Counted from the first letter of the stretch, positions 42,634-52,948 are shown. The stretch is DNA of 64,000 bases from Planctomycetota bacterium (GCA_016200135.1 JACQFI010000019.1:1-64000), one strand, 5' to 3'. A program made the numbers and translations. The notes: generated by a model not told the origin, from the letters alone.

Positions 42634-42646
42634 GGTGGTGTATACC

Positions 42647-43924
42647 ATGAGCATGAGCATCCGCGCCGGACAGGCTTCCGCCACACGCGCACCCGCGACC
42701 AAGCATGAACGCGTCCGCGAATCCTTGCGCCGCATGATCCACGACGGCACCTTTGCGCCGGGTTCGCAGTTGCCCCCGGAGAAAGATCTGCCCAAGCGCC
42801 TGCGCGCCAGCAAGATCACGGTCGTCCGCGCGTTGAACGATCTCGCCCGAGAGGGCCTGATCGTGCGCCGGCGCGGCAGCGGGTCGTACGTGGCCGATCC
42901 CACGCAACGGCCGCTGATGCCAGGCCGCTTCTTGCGCCTTGGACTGCTGCTCCCGTTCTCCGTCTTCCCCGACTTCCGTTACGGTCCGCAGCAGAGCGAG
43001 ATCATCCGCAGCGCCCTGCAGGCTTGGGGGCTAGCGCACGTAATTCCCGAATTCCCAAGGGTAAGCGACGACGAGGCGACGCGCGGGCGCTGGGTCGGCG
43101 AGTCGCGCGGCTGCTGCATCGAGATGCTTGGCGAAGAGATCAGCGTGCGGCTCAAACATCCGCCGCTGGCCGCAATTCGCGAGGGCCGCTTCGACGGGCT
43201 TCTGTCGATCAGCGTAGTGGAAGAAGCGTGGACGGCCGAGTTGCTGAACCTGGGGATTCCCACGGTGCTGGTGGACTATCCCAACGAGCGCTTCACGTTC
43301 CAGGCGGATCAGGTCTTCTTCGATCCGTTCCCCGGCTACCGCGCGGCCGTGCGCGCCTTCGCGGAAAGGGGCCTGCGGCGGATTCACTTCGTGGGCGCGT
43401 GGATTCACGCACCGTACGCCCGGTTCGCCGACGCTGCGAAGGATAAGGACTTCTTTTCGTTAGAGAAGGCCCGACCCGACCCCGACAGCTTCATGCGCCA
43501 GAGCGCGTGGCGGCAGGCCATGTCCGAACTGGGCCTGCGGGCTCCCGACGAATGGTCGCAATTCGGATGGCACGACGAGACTCACCTCCGTCCGCTGGCC
43601 GAACGGCTGGCGTCCCTGCCCGGAGACGAGCGCCCGGAGGCCGTAATCTGCCACGGTGTACACCAGGCGGAGTTCATCGCAAAGGTCTTCGCGGAGCGCG
43701 GCCTGCCGCTGCTCGCCGCGGGCGCGGCGGGCGCGCCTTATCATGGCAGAGCCTGGGGCATCTACGCCAACAGCGGACAACTCGGCAGCACCGCCGCTGC
43801 GCTCCTGCTCTGGAAACTGCAGCAACCGCAGCGCCCGAGCCTGCGCGTGGGCGTGCCGATGTCCCTAAATGCGGGCGCCACGGAAGGCGTCGTTTCCATG
43901 TCAAAGGAGTCCGCCCATGCGTGA
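42647..43924 (+). CDS. GntR-LacI type transcriptional regulator, coupled to propeller gene 1
   Basis: A 425-residue regulator. N-terminal GntR winged helix (about 20-85): KHERVRESLRRMIHDGTFAP, SQLPPEKDLPKRL, SKITVVRALNDLAREGL, IVRRRGSGSYVAD. The C-terminal about 330 residues form a LacI-type periplasmic-binding sensor (LRLGLLLPFSVF, FDGLLSISVVEEAW, IPTVLVDYPNE, RRIHFVG). Regulators of this build sense sugars, as AraR does. ATG 42647 has GGTGG upstream and avoids putting the operator inside the coding region. The stop overlaps the next gene's start by 8 bp (43917-43924), giving tight coupling to the propeller operon. Confidence 0.9.
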   Translation: MSMSIRAGQASATRAPATKHERVRESLRRMIHDGTFAPGSQLPPEKDLPKRLRASKITVVRALNDLAREGLIVRRRGSGSYVADPTQRPLMPGRFLRLGLLLPFSVFPDFRYGPQQSEIIRSALQAWGLAHVIPEFPRVSDDEATRGRWVGESRGCCIEMLGEEISVRLKHPPLAAIREGRFDGLLSISVVEEAWTAELLNLGIPTVLVDYPNERFTFQADQVFFDPFPGYRAAVRAFAERGLRRIHFVGAWIHAPYARFADAAKDKDFFSLEKARPDPDSFMRQSAWRQAMSELGLRAPDEWSQFGWHDETHLRPLAERLASLPGDERPEAVICHGVHQAEFIAKVFAERGLPLLAAGAAGAPYHGRAWGIYANSGQLGSTAAALLLWKLQQPQRPSLRVGVPMSLNAGATEGVVSMSKESAHA

Positions 43925-46517
43925 ACTCAGGTTGGCTTCAGCCGCCCTGCTGCTGGCGGTCTCATCCTGGGCCCTGGCGGGAGAGTCCGTTTTCACGGCG
44001 GCGCCCTCGGCCAGCAAGAACGGCGATAGCTGGACGATCGCGTTTGCGGTCGCGCAGAAGACGGACGTCGAAGTGGCCGTGCTCAATGCCAAAGGCGATG
44101 TCGTGCGGCACCTGGCCGCGGGCGTGCTGGGCGGCGAGAAGGATCCGCCGGAGCCGCTCGCCGCCGGTCTCGCGCAGAAGATCGCGTGGGACGGCAAAGA
44201 CAACTTCGGCAAACTCGCGGCGGGCGGACCGTTCAAGGCGCGCGTGCGCGCGGGGCTGGGGGTCAAGTTCGGCCAGTTGATCGGCGCGGACCCGTACAAC
44301 TTCGGTTCCATCGACAGCCTCGTGTCCGACGAGGACGGCAACGTCTACATCTCCGGCGCGCGCGGCGAGAGCAACCAGATGGCGATGTGCGTCCGCGAGT
44401 TCGATCCCGAAGGCCGGTACTTGCGGGAACTGGTCCCCTTCCCCGCCGATCTGCCGCCCGACGCCATGAAGGAGATCGCGCGCTGGGACGCGGAGCGGAA
44501 GACGTTCTGCCCGCGCAATCTGCGCAATCTGAACCCCGACTTTTACGGCCAGGCGGGCGGCTACTGGGGCAATGCCGCGCTGACGCTCCTCAGCGTCTCC
44601 AAGAAGAACGGCGTGATCATGACCGACGGGACGCGGCTGTACACGCTTGATCCCAGCGGCGCGGTGCGCGGGTCCAAGTTCGTCTCGCGCGACTTGGGCG
44701 GCGCCAAGAACTCCGGCGGCGGGCCGAACTTCGTGGCCATCTCGCCCGACGGCAAATGGGTCTACCTGTCCGGGCCTTACAGCAACACCAACAGCTACGG
44801 CTACAAATTTGACCCCAACTTCCCGCCCGGCCGGGTCTACCGCGCGCCGCTCGAGGGAACCGAGAAGTTCAAGGAATTCACGACCGTCGCGGTCGAGCAC
44901 AAGGATGGCAACGGCGGCGCCTGGTTCAAAGCCTGCACCAACACGGGCAACTTCACTTGCCCCAAAGGGTCCGTTCACGGTGTAGCGGTGGACGCGAAGG
45001 GCAACGTCTACGTCGCCGACCGCGAGCGCGGTTGCGTGGCGGTCTTCGACGAGGCCGGGAAAGAGCTCGGAAAAGTCGCCATCAAGAACCCGCACCTGGT
45101 TGCGGTCCACCCCAAGACCGGCGCCATCTACGTGACCCAGTTCGACTGCCTCTCGTATGGAAACTTCCAGTGCGTGCTCAGCAAGTTCGAGAACTTCAAA
45201 GAGGGCGCGCAAGTGGTCGCAAAAATTGAATTTCTGCCCGGAAACGGGGCCAACAGCAATACCAGCATGGTGCTCTCCGTCGGCAAAGACAAAACCATCG
45301 TCTGGATGGGCGGCGTGAAGGGCGGCCTCGTGCCGATCGAGGATAAAGGCAGCGCCTTTGAACAACTCCCGAGCCAGTTCGCGGAGAAGGAGAATATCCC
45401 CCGCGACTGGTACCGCCTCGCCGTCGATTACGACCGGGACGAGCTCTACATCTCGAACGGAACCAACCGCTTCTGGCGCTACAACGGACTCACAGGCGAA
45501 GGCGACTTGCTCAAGAAGGACGGAAAACTGTTCAACGGCACCGATCTGGCCGTTGGATACGACGGGTTGCTCTACGTCCGCACCGGCAACGGCTACTCGG
45601 GCCCGCTGGAACGCTTGAACCACGAACTGGCGCCCGCGCCTTACGCGAATTCCGGAAGCCACGTGCTCAGCCCGTACATCTACAGCCGCATGGGCTGCGG
45701 CTACGCGGAACGCGGGCTGGGCGTGGGACCGGACGGCAAGTGTTACATCACCTTCATGTACGATTGGGTGGCGTACGCCGTCGGCGGCTTCGGTTCCGAC
45801 GGGAAGCCGCTCAAGGGCAAATACCTGGACGGCATCTTCCCCGCCAAGAAGCCCGAGGGCAAGAAGTCGTATCCGGCCGGACTGGACAGCGCGATCATCG
45901 GCCCGGTGCCGCAGATGACGGCCAACATCCGCGTGGACCTGAAAGGCAACCTTTACCTCGGCATGATGTATCGCTCCAAAGACTTTGCGGCGCCCAAGGG
46001 CTTCGAGAAGGATCAGGGCTATCGCGTCTCCGTGGGGAGCGTGGTCAAGTTCGGACCCGAGGGCGGAACGATGCCCGGCCCGGAAGGTTCGACTTCCGCC
46101 GCGAAACTGGAAGGCGTCTTGAACGCGTACCCGGGCATCGCGCCGTTCAGTAGCTCGGCCGAAGCCTTCGGCGGCAATACCTGCTGCGTCTGCCGCGTGC
46201 CGCGCTTCGACCTCGACCGCTACGGCCGCCTCGCGATTCCCAACGCCATGACCAACACGGTGCTGCTGTACGACAATGCCGGGAACCTGATCCTGGAATT
46301 CGGAAAGTACGGGAACTTCGATTCCCAGTTCGTGAATCCCAACACGGACACGGGCAAGCAGAAGAAGCCCACGGTCGCCGCGCCGGAGATTCCCATGGGC
46401 TGGCCGACGGGCGCGGGCTTCTCCGAGAACCACGTCTACGTAAACGACACGTACAACCGGCGCGCCATGCGCCTGGACAAAACTTTTTCCGCCGAACAGA
46501 ACGTGGACCTGAAATAG
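43917..46517 (+). CDS. Secreted beta-propeller (NHL-type) protein, paralog 1
   Basis: An 866-residue exported protein. After the signal peptide MRELRLASAALLLAVSSWALA comes a FlgD-Ig-like beta-sandwich (about 25-115: DVEVAVLNAKGDVVRHLAAG, IAWDGKDNFGK, GPFKARVRAG), then a long beta-propeller with NHL/SMP-30-like blades (SLVSDEDGNVYIS, VAVDAKGNVYVAD, VAVHPKTGAIYV). The C-terminal part has a Cys cluster CCVCRVPRFDLDRYGRL and ends YVNDTYNRRAMRLDK. AAAGGAG lies 7 nt before ATG 43917, inside the regulator gene. It heads a three-gene array (gaps 8 and 11 bp). Propellers of this kind bind or process carbohydrates or proteins at the surface. No catalytic residue is evident. Confidence 0.88.
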   Translation: MRELRLASAALLLAVSSWALAGESVFTAAPSASKNGDSWTIAFAVAQKTDVEVAVLNAKGDVVRHLAAGVLGGEKDPPEPLAAGLAQKIAWDGKDNFGKLAAGGPFKARVRAGLGVKFGQLIGADPYNFGSIDSLVSDEDGNVYISGARGESNQMAMCVREFDPEGRYLRELVPFPADLPPDAMKEIARWDAERKTFCPRNLRNLNPDFYGQAGGYWGNAALTLLSVSKKNGVIMTDGTRLYTLDPSGAVRGSKFVSRDLGGAKNSGGGPNFVAISPDGKWVYLSGPYSNTNSYGYKFDPNFPPGRVYRAPLEGTEKFKEFTTVAVEHKDGNGGAWFKACTNTGNFTCPKGSVHGVAVDAKGNVYVADRERGCVAVFDEAGKELGKVAIKNPHLVAVHPKTGAIYVTQFDCLSYGNFQCVLSKFENFKEGAQVVAKIEFLPGNGANSNTSMVLSVGKDKTIVWMGGVKGGLVPIEDKGSAFEQLPSQFAEKENIPRDWYRLAVDYDRDELYISNGTNRFWRYNGLTGEGDLLKKDGKLFNGTDLAVGYDGLLYVRTGNGYSGPLERLNHELAPAPYANSGSHVLSPYIYSRMGCGYAERGLGVGPDGKCYITFMYDWVAYAVGGFGSDGKPLKGKYLDGIFPAKKPEGKKSYPAGLDSAIIGPVPQMTANIRVDLKGNLYLGMMYRSKDFAAPKGFEKDQGYRVSVGSVVKFGPEGGTMPGPEGSTSAAKLEGVLNAYPGIAPFSSSAEAFGGNTCCVCRVPRFDLDRYGRLAIPNAMTNTVLLYDNAGNLILEFGKYGNFDSQFVNPNTDTGKQKKPTVAAPEIPMGWPTGAGFSENHVYVNDTYNRRAMRLDKTFSAEQNVDLK

Positions 46518-46525
46518 GAGCTCCC

Positions 46526-49138
46526 ATGAGGCATACGATCTTGGTTCTCGCGTGGTGGGTGGGCGCAGCCGCGGCAGGTGAAGCCGTGCTGGCCAACGGA
46601 CCCACGGCCACGAAATCCGGGGAGGGCGCGACGATCGCCTTCTCGGTCGCGAAGCAGACCGACGTCGAGGTTGCGATACTGGATTCCAAGGGCGAGCCGG
46701 TCCGGCACCTGGCCGCGGGCGTGCTGGGCGGCGAGAAGCCGCCGCCGGAGCCGCTCAAGGCGGGGCTCGCGCAGTCGCTCGCTTGGGACGGCAAGGACGA
46801 CTTCGGCAAGCCGGCAAAGGGCGGGCCGTTCAAGGTACGCGTACGCGCGGGTTCGGGGTTCAAATTCGGGCGCTTCATCGGCGAAGACCCGTACACGTTC
46901 GGCTCCGTGGACGGCCTGGCCAGCGACGAAGACGGCAACCTGTACATCAGTTCGTATGCGGGCACGCACAACCAGGGCGCCCGCACGCTCCGCGTCTACG
47001 ACGGCCAGGGGCGGTACCTCCGGGAAATCGCGCCCTTCCCCGCAAGCCTGAAGCCGGAGACAATGAAAGGCGTGGCGCGTTGGGACGCGGCTGCGAACGT
47101 CTGGCGCCCGACGAACTATTCGTGCCTGAATCCGGACTTTTACGGCAGCCCAGGCGCCTCGCTCGTCTCCGCGTCGCTCTCCAGCGGAATTTTTTTTGCC
47201 GACCACGGCGACGTGTACGCGCTGAACGCCGACGGCAGCGTCAAAGGCGCAGCCTTCGGAACCAAACAGATCCCGTGGCCGGTCTTCGACGCCAAGAACG
47301 GAGAGAACAACCACTACGGCCACCCCTGGCACTACCACGAAGGCGTGGAATGCTTCGCCGCGTCGCCCGACGGCAAGTGGCTGTACCTCACGGGCCCCGT
47401 GCCCAACGCCGAGAAGCGTAAGAAGGAAGACCCGCGCTTCCCGCTTGGCGGCGTGTACCGCATGCGCCTGGACGGCAAGGACGAGATGAAACTCTTCGTC
47501 TCCCTGTCGATGACGTACGACGGCGCCTGGGCGAAGGACGGCGGAAAGAACTACGGCCGCTCGGGCCCGCTCCATTTCGTCGGCTGCGATGCGAAGAACA
47601 ACGTCTACGTCCCGGATCGAAGCGCGAACCGCGTGGTGGTCTTCGGCGAGGACGGCAAGCAGGTGGGCGAGGTCGCCGTCAAGAACCCGCACCAGGTCGT
47701 CGCGCACCCGAAGTCCGCTTCCTTTTACGTGCTGCGCATGGTCTGCAACGGCTGGAATACGCATGCGATGGCTGTGGAGAAGTTCGACGGGTTCGCATCG
47801 GGCGCCAAGCCCGTGGCCGTGTACGACAAGTTCCCCAACAAGGTCTCGCCGCGCATCGCCGTCACAACCAGCGGCGGCAAGACGATGGTCTGGATCGCCG
47901 GCCTGCCCGAAGGCCTGATAGCCCTCGAGGACAAAGGCACTGCCCTCGTCCCTGCCGAGACCGCTTTCAAGCGCCGGCCTGAAGCGCAGATCGACTGGAA
48001 CCGCCTGGCGGTGGATTACAACCGCGACGAACTGTACGTGGCCGATGGCGGCAATCTGATCTGGCGCTACGACGGCAAGACCGGGACCGGCGGCATCCTG
48101 AAACGCAAGAACGGGCAGACGCTCGCGGGCGTGGACCTCTCGGTGGGCTACGACGGCATGCTGTACGTCCGAACCGGCGAGAGCTTCAGCGGGCCGTTGG
48201 AACGGTTCAATCACGAACTCGAACCGGCCCCCTACCCCAGCGGCACGCACGTCATCAGCCCTTCGATCTACAGTCGCTTCGGAATCGGCAATTGCGAGAA
48301 GGGCCTGGGCTGCGGACCCAACGGGGAGGTCTACATCTCCTTTATGTACGACTGGACGCTGTACGCGGTCGGCGGCTTTGGCGGCGACGGCAAGGCCCTG
48401 AAAGGCTTGTATCTGGAGGGGAAATTCCCGGCCACAAAGCCCGAGAACCTGAAAGGCTATCCGCCCGAACTGCGCACCGCGGCCATCGGGCCCATCACCA
48501 GCGCGGGCGGCGGCGTGCGCGTGGATCTGCACGGCAATATCTACCTGGGCCTGGACGTGAAACCCGCTGGCTTCGCCATGCCCGCTTTCCTGGGCGGCGA
48601 TGAAGTCGGCAAACGCTGGTACACCAGCGTCGTCAAATTCGGTTCCAAGGGCGGCGCGATCCTGGGAATTAAAGACAGCGAGAGCAAGATGGCGGGCGCG
48701 CCCAAGCTCGAACTCGAAGGCAAACTCAGCGCCGAGAACGCCCTCAACATTTATCCCGGCCTGGGTCCCATCAGCGGTCCCGGCGCGGGCGGGAACTCCT
48801 CCTGCTGCGTCTGCCGCGTACCGCGCTTCGACGTCGACCGCTACGGGCGGCTCGCCATGCCGAGCGCGTTCGCGGCCAACGTGCTGCTCTACGACAATGC
48901 CGGCAACAAGATCTCGGAGCTTGGCAGCTACGGGAACTTCGATTCACAATACGTGAATCCGAATAATGAGGCCGGCAAGCAGAACAAAGCCGCCGTGGCG
49001 CAGCCGGAGATCCCACTGGCCTGGCCGAGCGGCGCGGGCTTCAGCGAGAATCACCTGTATCTGAACGACACCTACAACCGCCGCGTCGTGCGCGTGGATA
49101 AGACGTTCGCCGCCGAGGTGCTGGCGGACGTGAAATAG
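46526..49138 (+). CDS. Secreted beta-propeller (NHL-type) protein, paralog 2
   Basis: An 870-residue protein with the same order of parts as the upstream gene: signal peptide (RHTILVLAWWVGAAAAG), FlgD-Ig-like domain (DVEVAILDSKGEPVRHLAAG, LAWDGKDDFGKPAKGGPF), propeller blades (GLASDEDGNLYISS, VGCDAKNNVYVPDRSANRVV) and the Cys motif CCVCRVPRFDVDRYGRLAM. It is closer to paralog 1 than to 3 and 4 in the middle blades (IKNPHLVAVHPK against VKNPHQVVAHPK). Nucleotide identity in the Ig domain is high, suggesting recent duplication or gene conversion. It starts 8 bp after paralog 1, with AGGAG just upstream, so it is in the same operon. Confidence 0.88.
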   Translation: MRHTILVLAWWVGAAAAGEAVLANGPTATKSGEGATIAFSVAKQTDVEVAILDSKGEPVRHLAAGVLGGEKPPPEPLKAGLAQSLAWDGKDDFGKPAKGGPFKVRVRAGSGFKFGRFIGEDPYTFGSVDGLASDEDGNLYISSYAGTHNQGARTLRVYDGQGRYLREIAPFPASLKPETMKGVARWDAAANVWRPTNYSCLNPDFYGSPGASLVSASLSSGIFFADHGDVYALNADGSVKGAAFGTKQIPWPVFDAKNGENNHYGHPWHYHEGVECFAASPDGKWLYLTGPVPNAEKRKKEDPRFPLGGVYRMRLDGKDEMKLFVSLSMTYDGAWAKDGGKNYGRSGPLHFVGCDAKNNVYVPDRSANRVVVFGEDGKQVGEVAVKNPHQVVAHPKSASFYVLRMVCNGWNTHAMAVEKFDGFASGAKPVAVYDKFPNKVSPRIAVTTSGGKTMVWIAGLPEGLIALEDKGTALVPAETAFKRRPEAQIDWNRLAVDYNRDELYVADGGNLIWRYDGKTGTGGILKRKNGQTLAGVDLSVGYDGMLYVRTGESFSGPLERFNHELEPAPYPSGTHVISPSIYSRFGIGNCEKGLGCGPNGEVYISFMYDWTLYAVGGFGGDGKALKGLYLEGKFPATKPENLKGYPPELRTAAIGPITSAGGGVRVDLHGNIYLGLDVKPAGFAMPAFLGGDEVGKRWYTSVVKFGSKGGAILGIKDSESKMAGAPKLELEGKLSAENALNIYPGLGPISGPGAGGNSSCCVCRVPRFDVDRYGRLAMPSAFAANVLLYDNAGNKISELGSYGNFDSQYVNPNNEAGKQNKAAVAQPEIPLAWPSGAGFSENHLYLNDTYNRRVVRVDKTFAAEVLADVK

Positions 49139-49149
49139 GGAGACACGCG

Positions 49150-51738
49150 ATGCTTCGTTACGCCCTCATTCTTATTCTCACCGGTTCATGCGCCTGGTCG
49201 GCGGAGGTCACCTTCGCCACGCCGCCCAGCGCCAAGAAGGACGGCGACAAGGTCGTCGTCACCTTCGTGATCTCGGCAAAGAGCGACGTCGAAGTCGCGG
49301 TTCTGGACACCAAAGGCGAGCCCGTGCGGCACCTGGCGGCAGGTATGCTCGGGGGCGAGAAGCCGCCGCCGGAGCCGCTCAAGGCGGGACTCTCGCAGTC
49401 CATCACCTGGGACGGCAAAGACGACTTCGGCAAGCCGGCGGAAGGCGGGCCGCTTACAGTTCGCGTGCGCGCGGGGATGCAGGTGGAATTCGGGCGCTTC
49501 CTAGGCGGGGATCCCTACCGGTTCGGAACGATTAACGGCCTGGCCACCGATGCGTCCGGCAATCTTTACGTCTCCGCATTCCGCGGCGAGACCAACCAGA
49601 ACATGATCGTGGTGCGGAAGTACAACTCCGACGGCAGTTATGCCCGCACGCTGCTGCCGTTCTCGGCGGAATGCAAGCCCGACGCGCTGCCGAATGTGGG
49701 CCGCTGGGACGATAAACGCAAAGCGTTCGCGCCGAAGAACCAGAGCAGCCTCAACCCCGCCTTCTATCCCTGGGGCACCGAAGACGCGAACATCGTGAGC
49801 GCCACGCCCGATGGCATCGTGATGGTCAGCGGACGGACCACTTACCGCTTAGGCCCCAACGGCGAGATGCTCGGCGGGCCGACTCCCATGTGGTCCGCTG
49901 CGGCCAAGCTCGAATGCCCCGGCTGGCTGATCGTGCAGGTCGCGGCCTCACCCGACGGCAAATACCTCTACTATTCCAACGTTGCCGGCACAAAGTACCA
50001 GCCCAAGCACTTCAATGAGACAAACCCCGCCTGGCCGCAGGGCCGCGTATACCGCCAGGATGTCACCAAGCCCGGAAGCGATCCCGAGAAGTTTTACGAC
50101 CTCGAACTGCCCAACTGGGAGCAGCAGAAGTACTGGCTCCCCGACGCCTGGAACAAGCGCTCCGCCGCCGCCGGCATCACCACCGATGCGAAAGGCAACC
50201 TGTACGTCTGCGACCTGGTGAACCAGGAAGTCGTCGAAGTCGATCCGTCCGGCAAAAAGGTTTCTGCGACCAAGGCGCCGTGGCCCGAACGCGTTCACGT
50301 GGACGCCAAGTCGGGCAGTTACTACGTCATCTGCCGGACAGCGCTGCCCAAGGACGGCATGGTGCTGAAGAAGCTCGTGAAGATCAGCGGCCGCGGCGCG
50401 GACGGGAAGGTCGTGGCGGAACTGCCATTCAAGGAAGGCGGCCTGGGCGAAGCCAGCGCCCTCGGCGTAATGAACGGCCAGCCGGTGCTCTGGATCGCCG
50501 GCGGGCTCACCATGATCTGCGTCAAGGATGCTGGCAATGCCCTGGAAGTCGTCCAGACGGCGTTCAAGCCCGAGCCCGAGTCGCAGACCGACTACAACCG
50601 CCTGTCCGTGGACTGGGCCCGCGAGCAAGTCTATGTGAACACGGGCACCAACCGCATCTGGCGGTACGACGGGATCACGGGCCAAGACGAATTGCTGAAG
50701 GAGAAGGGCAAAGTTTTCTATGGGACCGATCTGACCGTCGGTTACGACGGTCTGCTCTACATCCGCAGCGGCGAAGGGTACAGCGGGCCGTTTGAACGCC
50801 GCACGCCCGCGCTGGAGCCCGCTCCATTTTCGGGCACCAAATCGCACCTGCTGACTCCGTACGTCTACAGCCGCATGGGCATCGGGTTCAGCGAACACGG
50901 CATCGGCGTCGGTCCCGACGGCCGGGCATTCTTCACCTATATGTACGACTGGAACAAGTACTGCATCAGCGGCTTCGACGGCCAGGGCAACGCGATCAAG
51001 GGCAAGTATCTGAAGGGCAAGGTCAACAAGCCCGACAAGGATGGCAAGCACCCGATGCCGGAAGCCATCGACAGCGCGGTGGTCGGGCCGCTGCCGATGT
51101 CCAACGGCGGCGTGCGCGTGGACCTGCAGAACAACATTTACGTCGGGATGCGACTGCTCCCCGACGGGCATATCGTACCGCCGGGCTTTGAGAAGGACGC
51201 GGCATACGAGCATTGGACCGGATGCGTCGTGAAGTATCCGCCCGATGGCGGCACGGTCTTGAACACCGAGAGCAAAGACGACGAACCGGCCGGCGACGCC
51301 CCGAAGACCTCGCTCGCCTGGGCGGGCCAGAAGATGGCCGTCGTCGGCGTGCTGCAGATTTATTCGGGCGTGGGCTCGTTCAGCGGCAACGGCTGGGGCG
51401 GGAACGGTTCGTGCTGCGTCTGCCGCGTGCCGCGCTTCGACCTCGACCGGTACGGCCGGCTGATCATTCCCAACGTGGTGACCAATTCGGTGACGATACT
51501 TGATAACGCGGGTAACGAACTGCTCACCTTCGGCTCGTACGGCAATTTCGACTCGCAGTACGTGCCGCCGGGGTCCCAAGAGCCCAAGCCGCTCTTGAGC
51601 ACGCCTGCCATCCCGCTCACCTGGCCGACGGGCGCGGGCTTCAGCAAGAAGCATCTGTACGTGAACGATACCTACAGCCGCCGCGTCGTACGCGTGGACA
51701 TGAAGTACAAGGCCGAGACCGTCTGCGAGATCAAGTAA
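49150..51738 (+). CDS. Secreted beta-propeller (NHL-type) protein, paralog 3
   Basis: An 862-residue protein with signal peptide LRYALILILTGSCAWS, Ig-like domain (DVEVAVLDTKGEPVRHLAAG, ITWDGKDDFGKPAEGGP), propeller (GLATDASGNLYVSA, AGITTDAKGNLYVCDLVNQE) and the Cys motif CCVCRVPRFDLDRYGRL. It differs from 1 and 2 by a central segment (ASPDGKYLYYSNVAGT, GRVYRQDVTKPGSDPEKFYD) that it shares with paralog 4. It begins 11 bp after paralog 2. Its last 8 bp overlap the 3' end of the opposite-strand regulator (51731-51738), so no terminator can separate the convergent units. Confidence 0.88.
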   Translation: MLRYALILILTGSCAWSAEVTFATPPSAKKDGDKVVVTFVISAKSDVEVAVLDTKGEPVRHLAAGMLGGEKPPPEPLKAGLSQSITWDGKDDFGKPAEGGPLTVRVRAGMQVEFGRFLGGDPYRFGTINGLATDASGNLYVSAFRGETNQNMIVVRKYNSDGSYARTLLPFSAECKPDALPNVGRWDDKRKAFAPKNQSSLNPAFYPWGTEDANIVSATPDGIVMVSGRTTYRLGPNGEMLGGPTPMWSAAAKLECPGWLIVQVAASPDGKYLYYSNVAGTKYQPKHFNETNPAWPQGRVYRQDVTKPGSDPEKFYDLELPNWEQQKYWLPDAWNKRSAAAGITTDAKGNLYVCDLVNQEVVEVDPSGKKVSATKAPWPERVHVDAKSGSYYVICRTALPKDGMVLKKLVKISGRGADGKVVAELPFKEGGLGEASALGVMNGQPVLWIAGGLTMICVKDAGNALEVVQTAFKPEPESQTDYNRLSVDWAREQVYVNTGTNRIWRYDGITGQDELLKEKGKVFYGTDLTVGYDGLLYIRSGEGYSGPFERRTPALEPAPFSGTKSHLLTPYVYSRMGIGFSEHGIGVGPDGRAFFTYMYDWNKYCISGFDGQGNAIKGKYLKGKVNKPDKDGKHPMPEAIDSAVVGPLPMSNGGVRVDLQNNIYVGMRLLPDGHIVPPGFEKDAAYEHWTGCVVKYPPDGGTVLNTESKDDEPAGDAPKTSLAWAGQKMAVVGVLQIYSGVGSFSGNGWGGNGSCCVCRVPRFDLDRYGRLIIPNVVTNSVTILDNAGNELLTFGSYGNFDSQYVPPGSQEPKPLLSTPAIPLTWPTGAGFSKKHLYVNDTYSRRVVRVDMKYKAETVCEIK

Positions 51739-52873
51739 CGGGCAGCATGTCCTCTTCGCCGGGCAGCGCGCGACTGCTCTCGCCTGGAATAAATGTCATG
51801 GGAATCGTTACCCGGACGGGAGGCATCGCCCGGCAGGCGAGTCGCGACGCGATGAGTTGGATCGCCGTGCGGCCCGCCAGATCGTAATCGGCCCGCGAAT
51901 AGGAAAACGCCAGCCCGCCGTCCCGGACGCGGGAATTGTCGCAGCACGCCAGGCTCACGTCGCGCGGGCACTCCACGTCGATCAATTGAAGCACGCGCAG
52001 GACCTCGGGCGCCAAGCCGCCGGAAGCCAGCACATACGCCGTGGGCCGGTGGCGCTTGTGAAACGGCGGCAGGTCCCGCTCCAGGTTCGTCGGGTCGCGC
52101 GGGCCGCCCAGCACGAGCGGGCGTGGGGTCTCGCCGCCCGACCATGCCACGCCACGCAAGTATCCGGTCATGCGCTGCTGCCAGGTGGGATCGGAACTGC
52201 GCGGATTGCAGCGTTCCCCGATAAACACGATACGGCGATGCCCGAGCGCCAGCAGGTGAACCGTGGCCTGGAATCCGGCGTCCTCGTGATCCGCGTAGAC
52301 CGAATCGAAGGCCGCATCCTGGGTATGAAAATCGATGGCCACCACCGGCAGCCCCGCGCGCGCCATCGTGTTGAGCCTGCCGGCGTGGTTGGCCTCGATG
52401 CCGACCACGCCCTGAACCAATCCCTTGAGCATCTCGGCGTCCACTGCGGGCAGCATATCGATTGAGCGCGTCTCCACATCCGTGGGCGTAAAGTACTCAA
52501 TGCGTAGCGGTTTGGCGGACGCAAAGGCCATCCCTTCGAAGATATCGCGCGTGAAGGCCAGCCTGCCCAACGCCTCGCGGCTTAACGTGCTGAGCACCGC
52601 TATCGACCGGACGATGGGAAGCGGCGAGGTCCCCGCACGCGCGACCCCTTGGGCGACAAACGTACCTAGACGCTGCCGGCGCGTCAGCAGCCCCTCTTGC
52701 GCGAGCTCGTTCAGCGCACGGCGTACGGCGCGCACGGTTGCGCCCGTGGCGTGCCGCAGGTCCTCGTCGTCCAGGCGCGAGCCTTCGGCGAGTTCCGCGC
52801 GAATGATGCGCGCGCGGACATGGTCCTTGATAAATTGAACCTGTGCATCGCTGTCTTGCATGGAGTCGCCCAT
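51731..52873 (-). CDS. GntR-LacI type transcriptional regulator, divergent from propeller gene 4
   Basis: A 380-residue regulator. N-terminal GntR winged helix (about 10-80: FIKDHVRARIIRAELAEGSR, DDEDLRHATGATVRAVRRAL, QEGLLTRRQRLGTFVAQG). C-terminal LacI-type sensor (RSIAVLSTLSREAL, GVVGIEANHAGRLNTMARAG, ALGHRRIVFIGERCNPRS). It has the same architecture as the regulator at 42647 but little close similarity, so the two probably read different ligands or operators. The start at ATG 52873 is tentative. ATG 52861 and 52918 are alternatives, none with a strong site. It is transcribed away from propeller gene 4 across an AT-rich operator-bearing gap. Confidence 0.88.
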   Translation of the reverse strand: MGDSMQDSDAQVQFIKDHVRARIIRAELAEGSRLDDEDLRHATGATVRAVRRALNELAQEGLLTRRQRLGTFVAQGVARAGTSPLPIVRSIAVLSTLSREALGRLAFTRDIFEGMAFASAKPLRIEYFTPTDVETRSIDMLPAVDAEMLKGLVQGVVGIEANHAGRLNTMARAGLPVVAIDFHTQDAAFDSVYADHEDAGFQATVHLLALGHRRIVFIGERCNPRSSDPTWQQRMTGYLRGVAWSGGETPRPLVLGGPRDPTNLERDLPPFHKRHRPTAYVLASGGLAPEVLRVLQLIDVECPRDVSLACCDNSRVRDGGLAFSYSRADYDLAGRTAIQLIASRLACRAMPPVRVTIPMTFIPGESSRALPGEEDMLPVT

Positions 52874-52948
52874 AAAGTTACAAAAATGACAGTGAAACCA
52901 TGGCCTGCTTTCAATCACAGTATATTACATAACTATAATTTAAATAAA

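Noticed and set aside
43869..43916. Propeller 1 starting 16 codons earlier, inside the regulator
   Set aside because: The added residues are Arg/Pro-rich and precede a clean signal peptide. AAAGGAG is correctly spaced for ATG 43917 only.
43962..46433. 823-codon open frame antisense to propeller paralog 1, with similar ones against paralogs 2-4
   Set aside because: They are present only because the paralogs share codon bias. There are no ribosome sites, signal peptides or domains.
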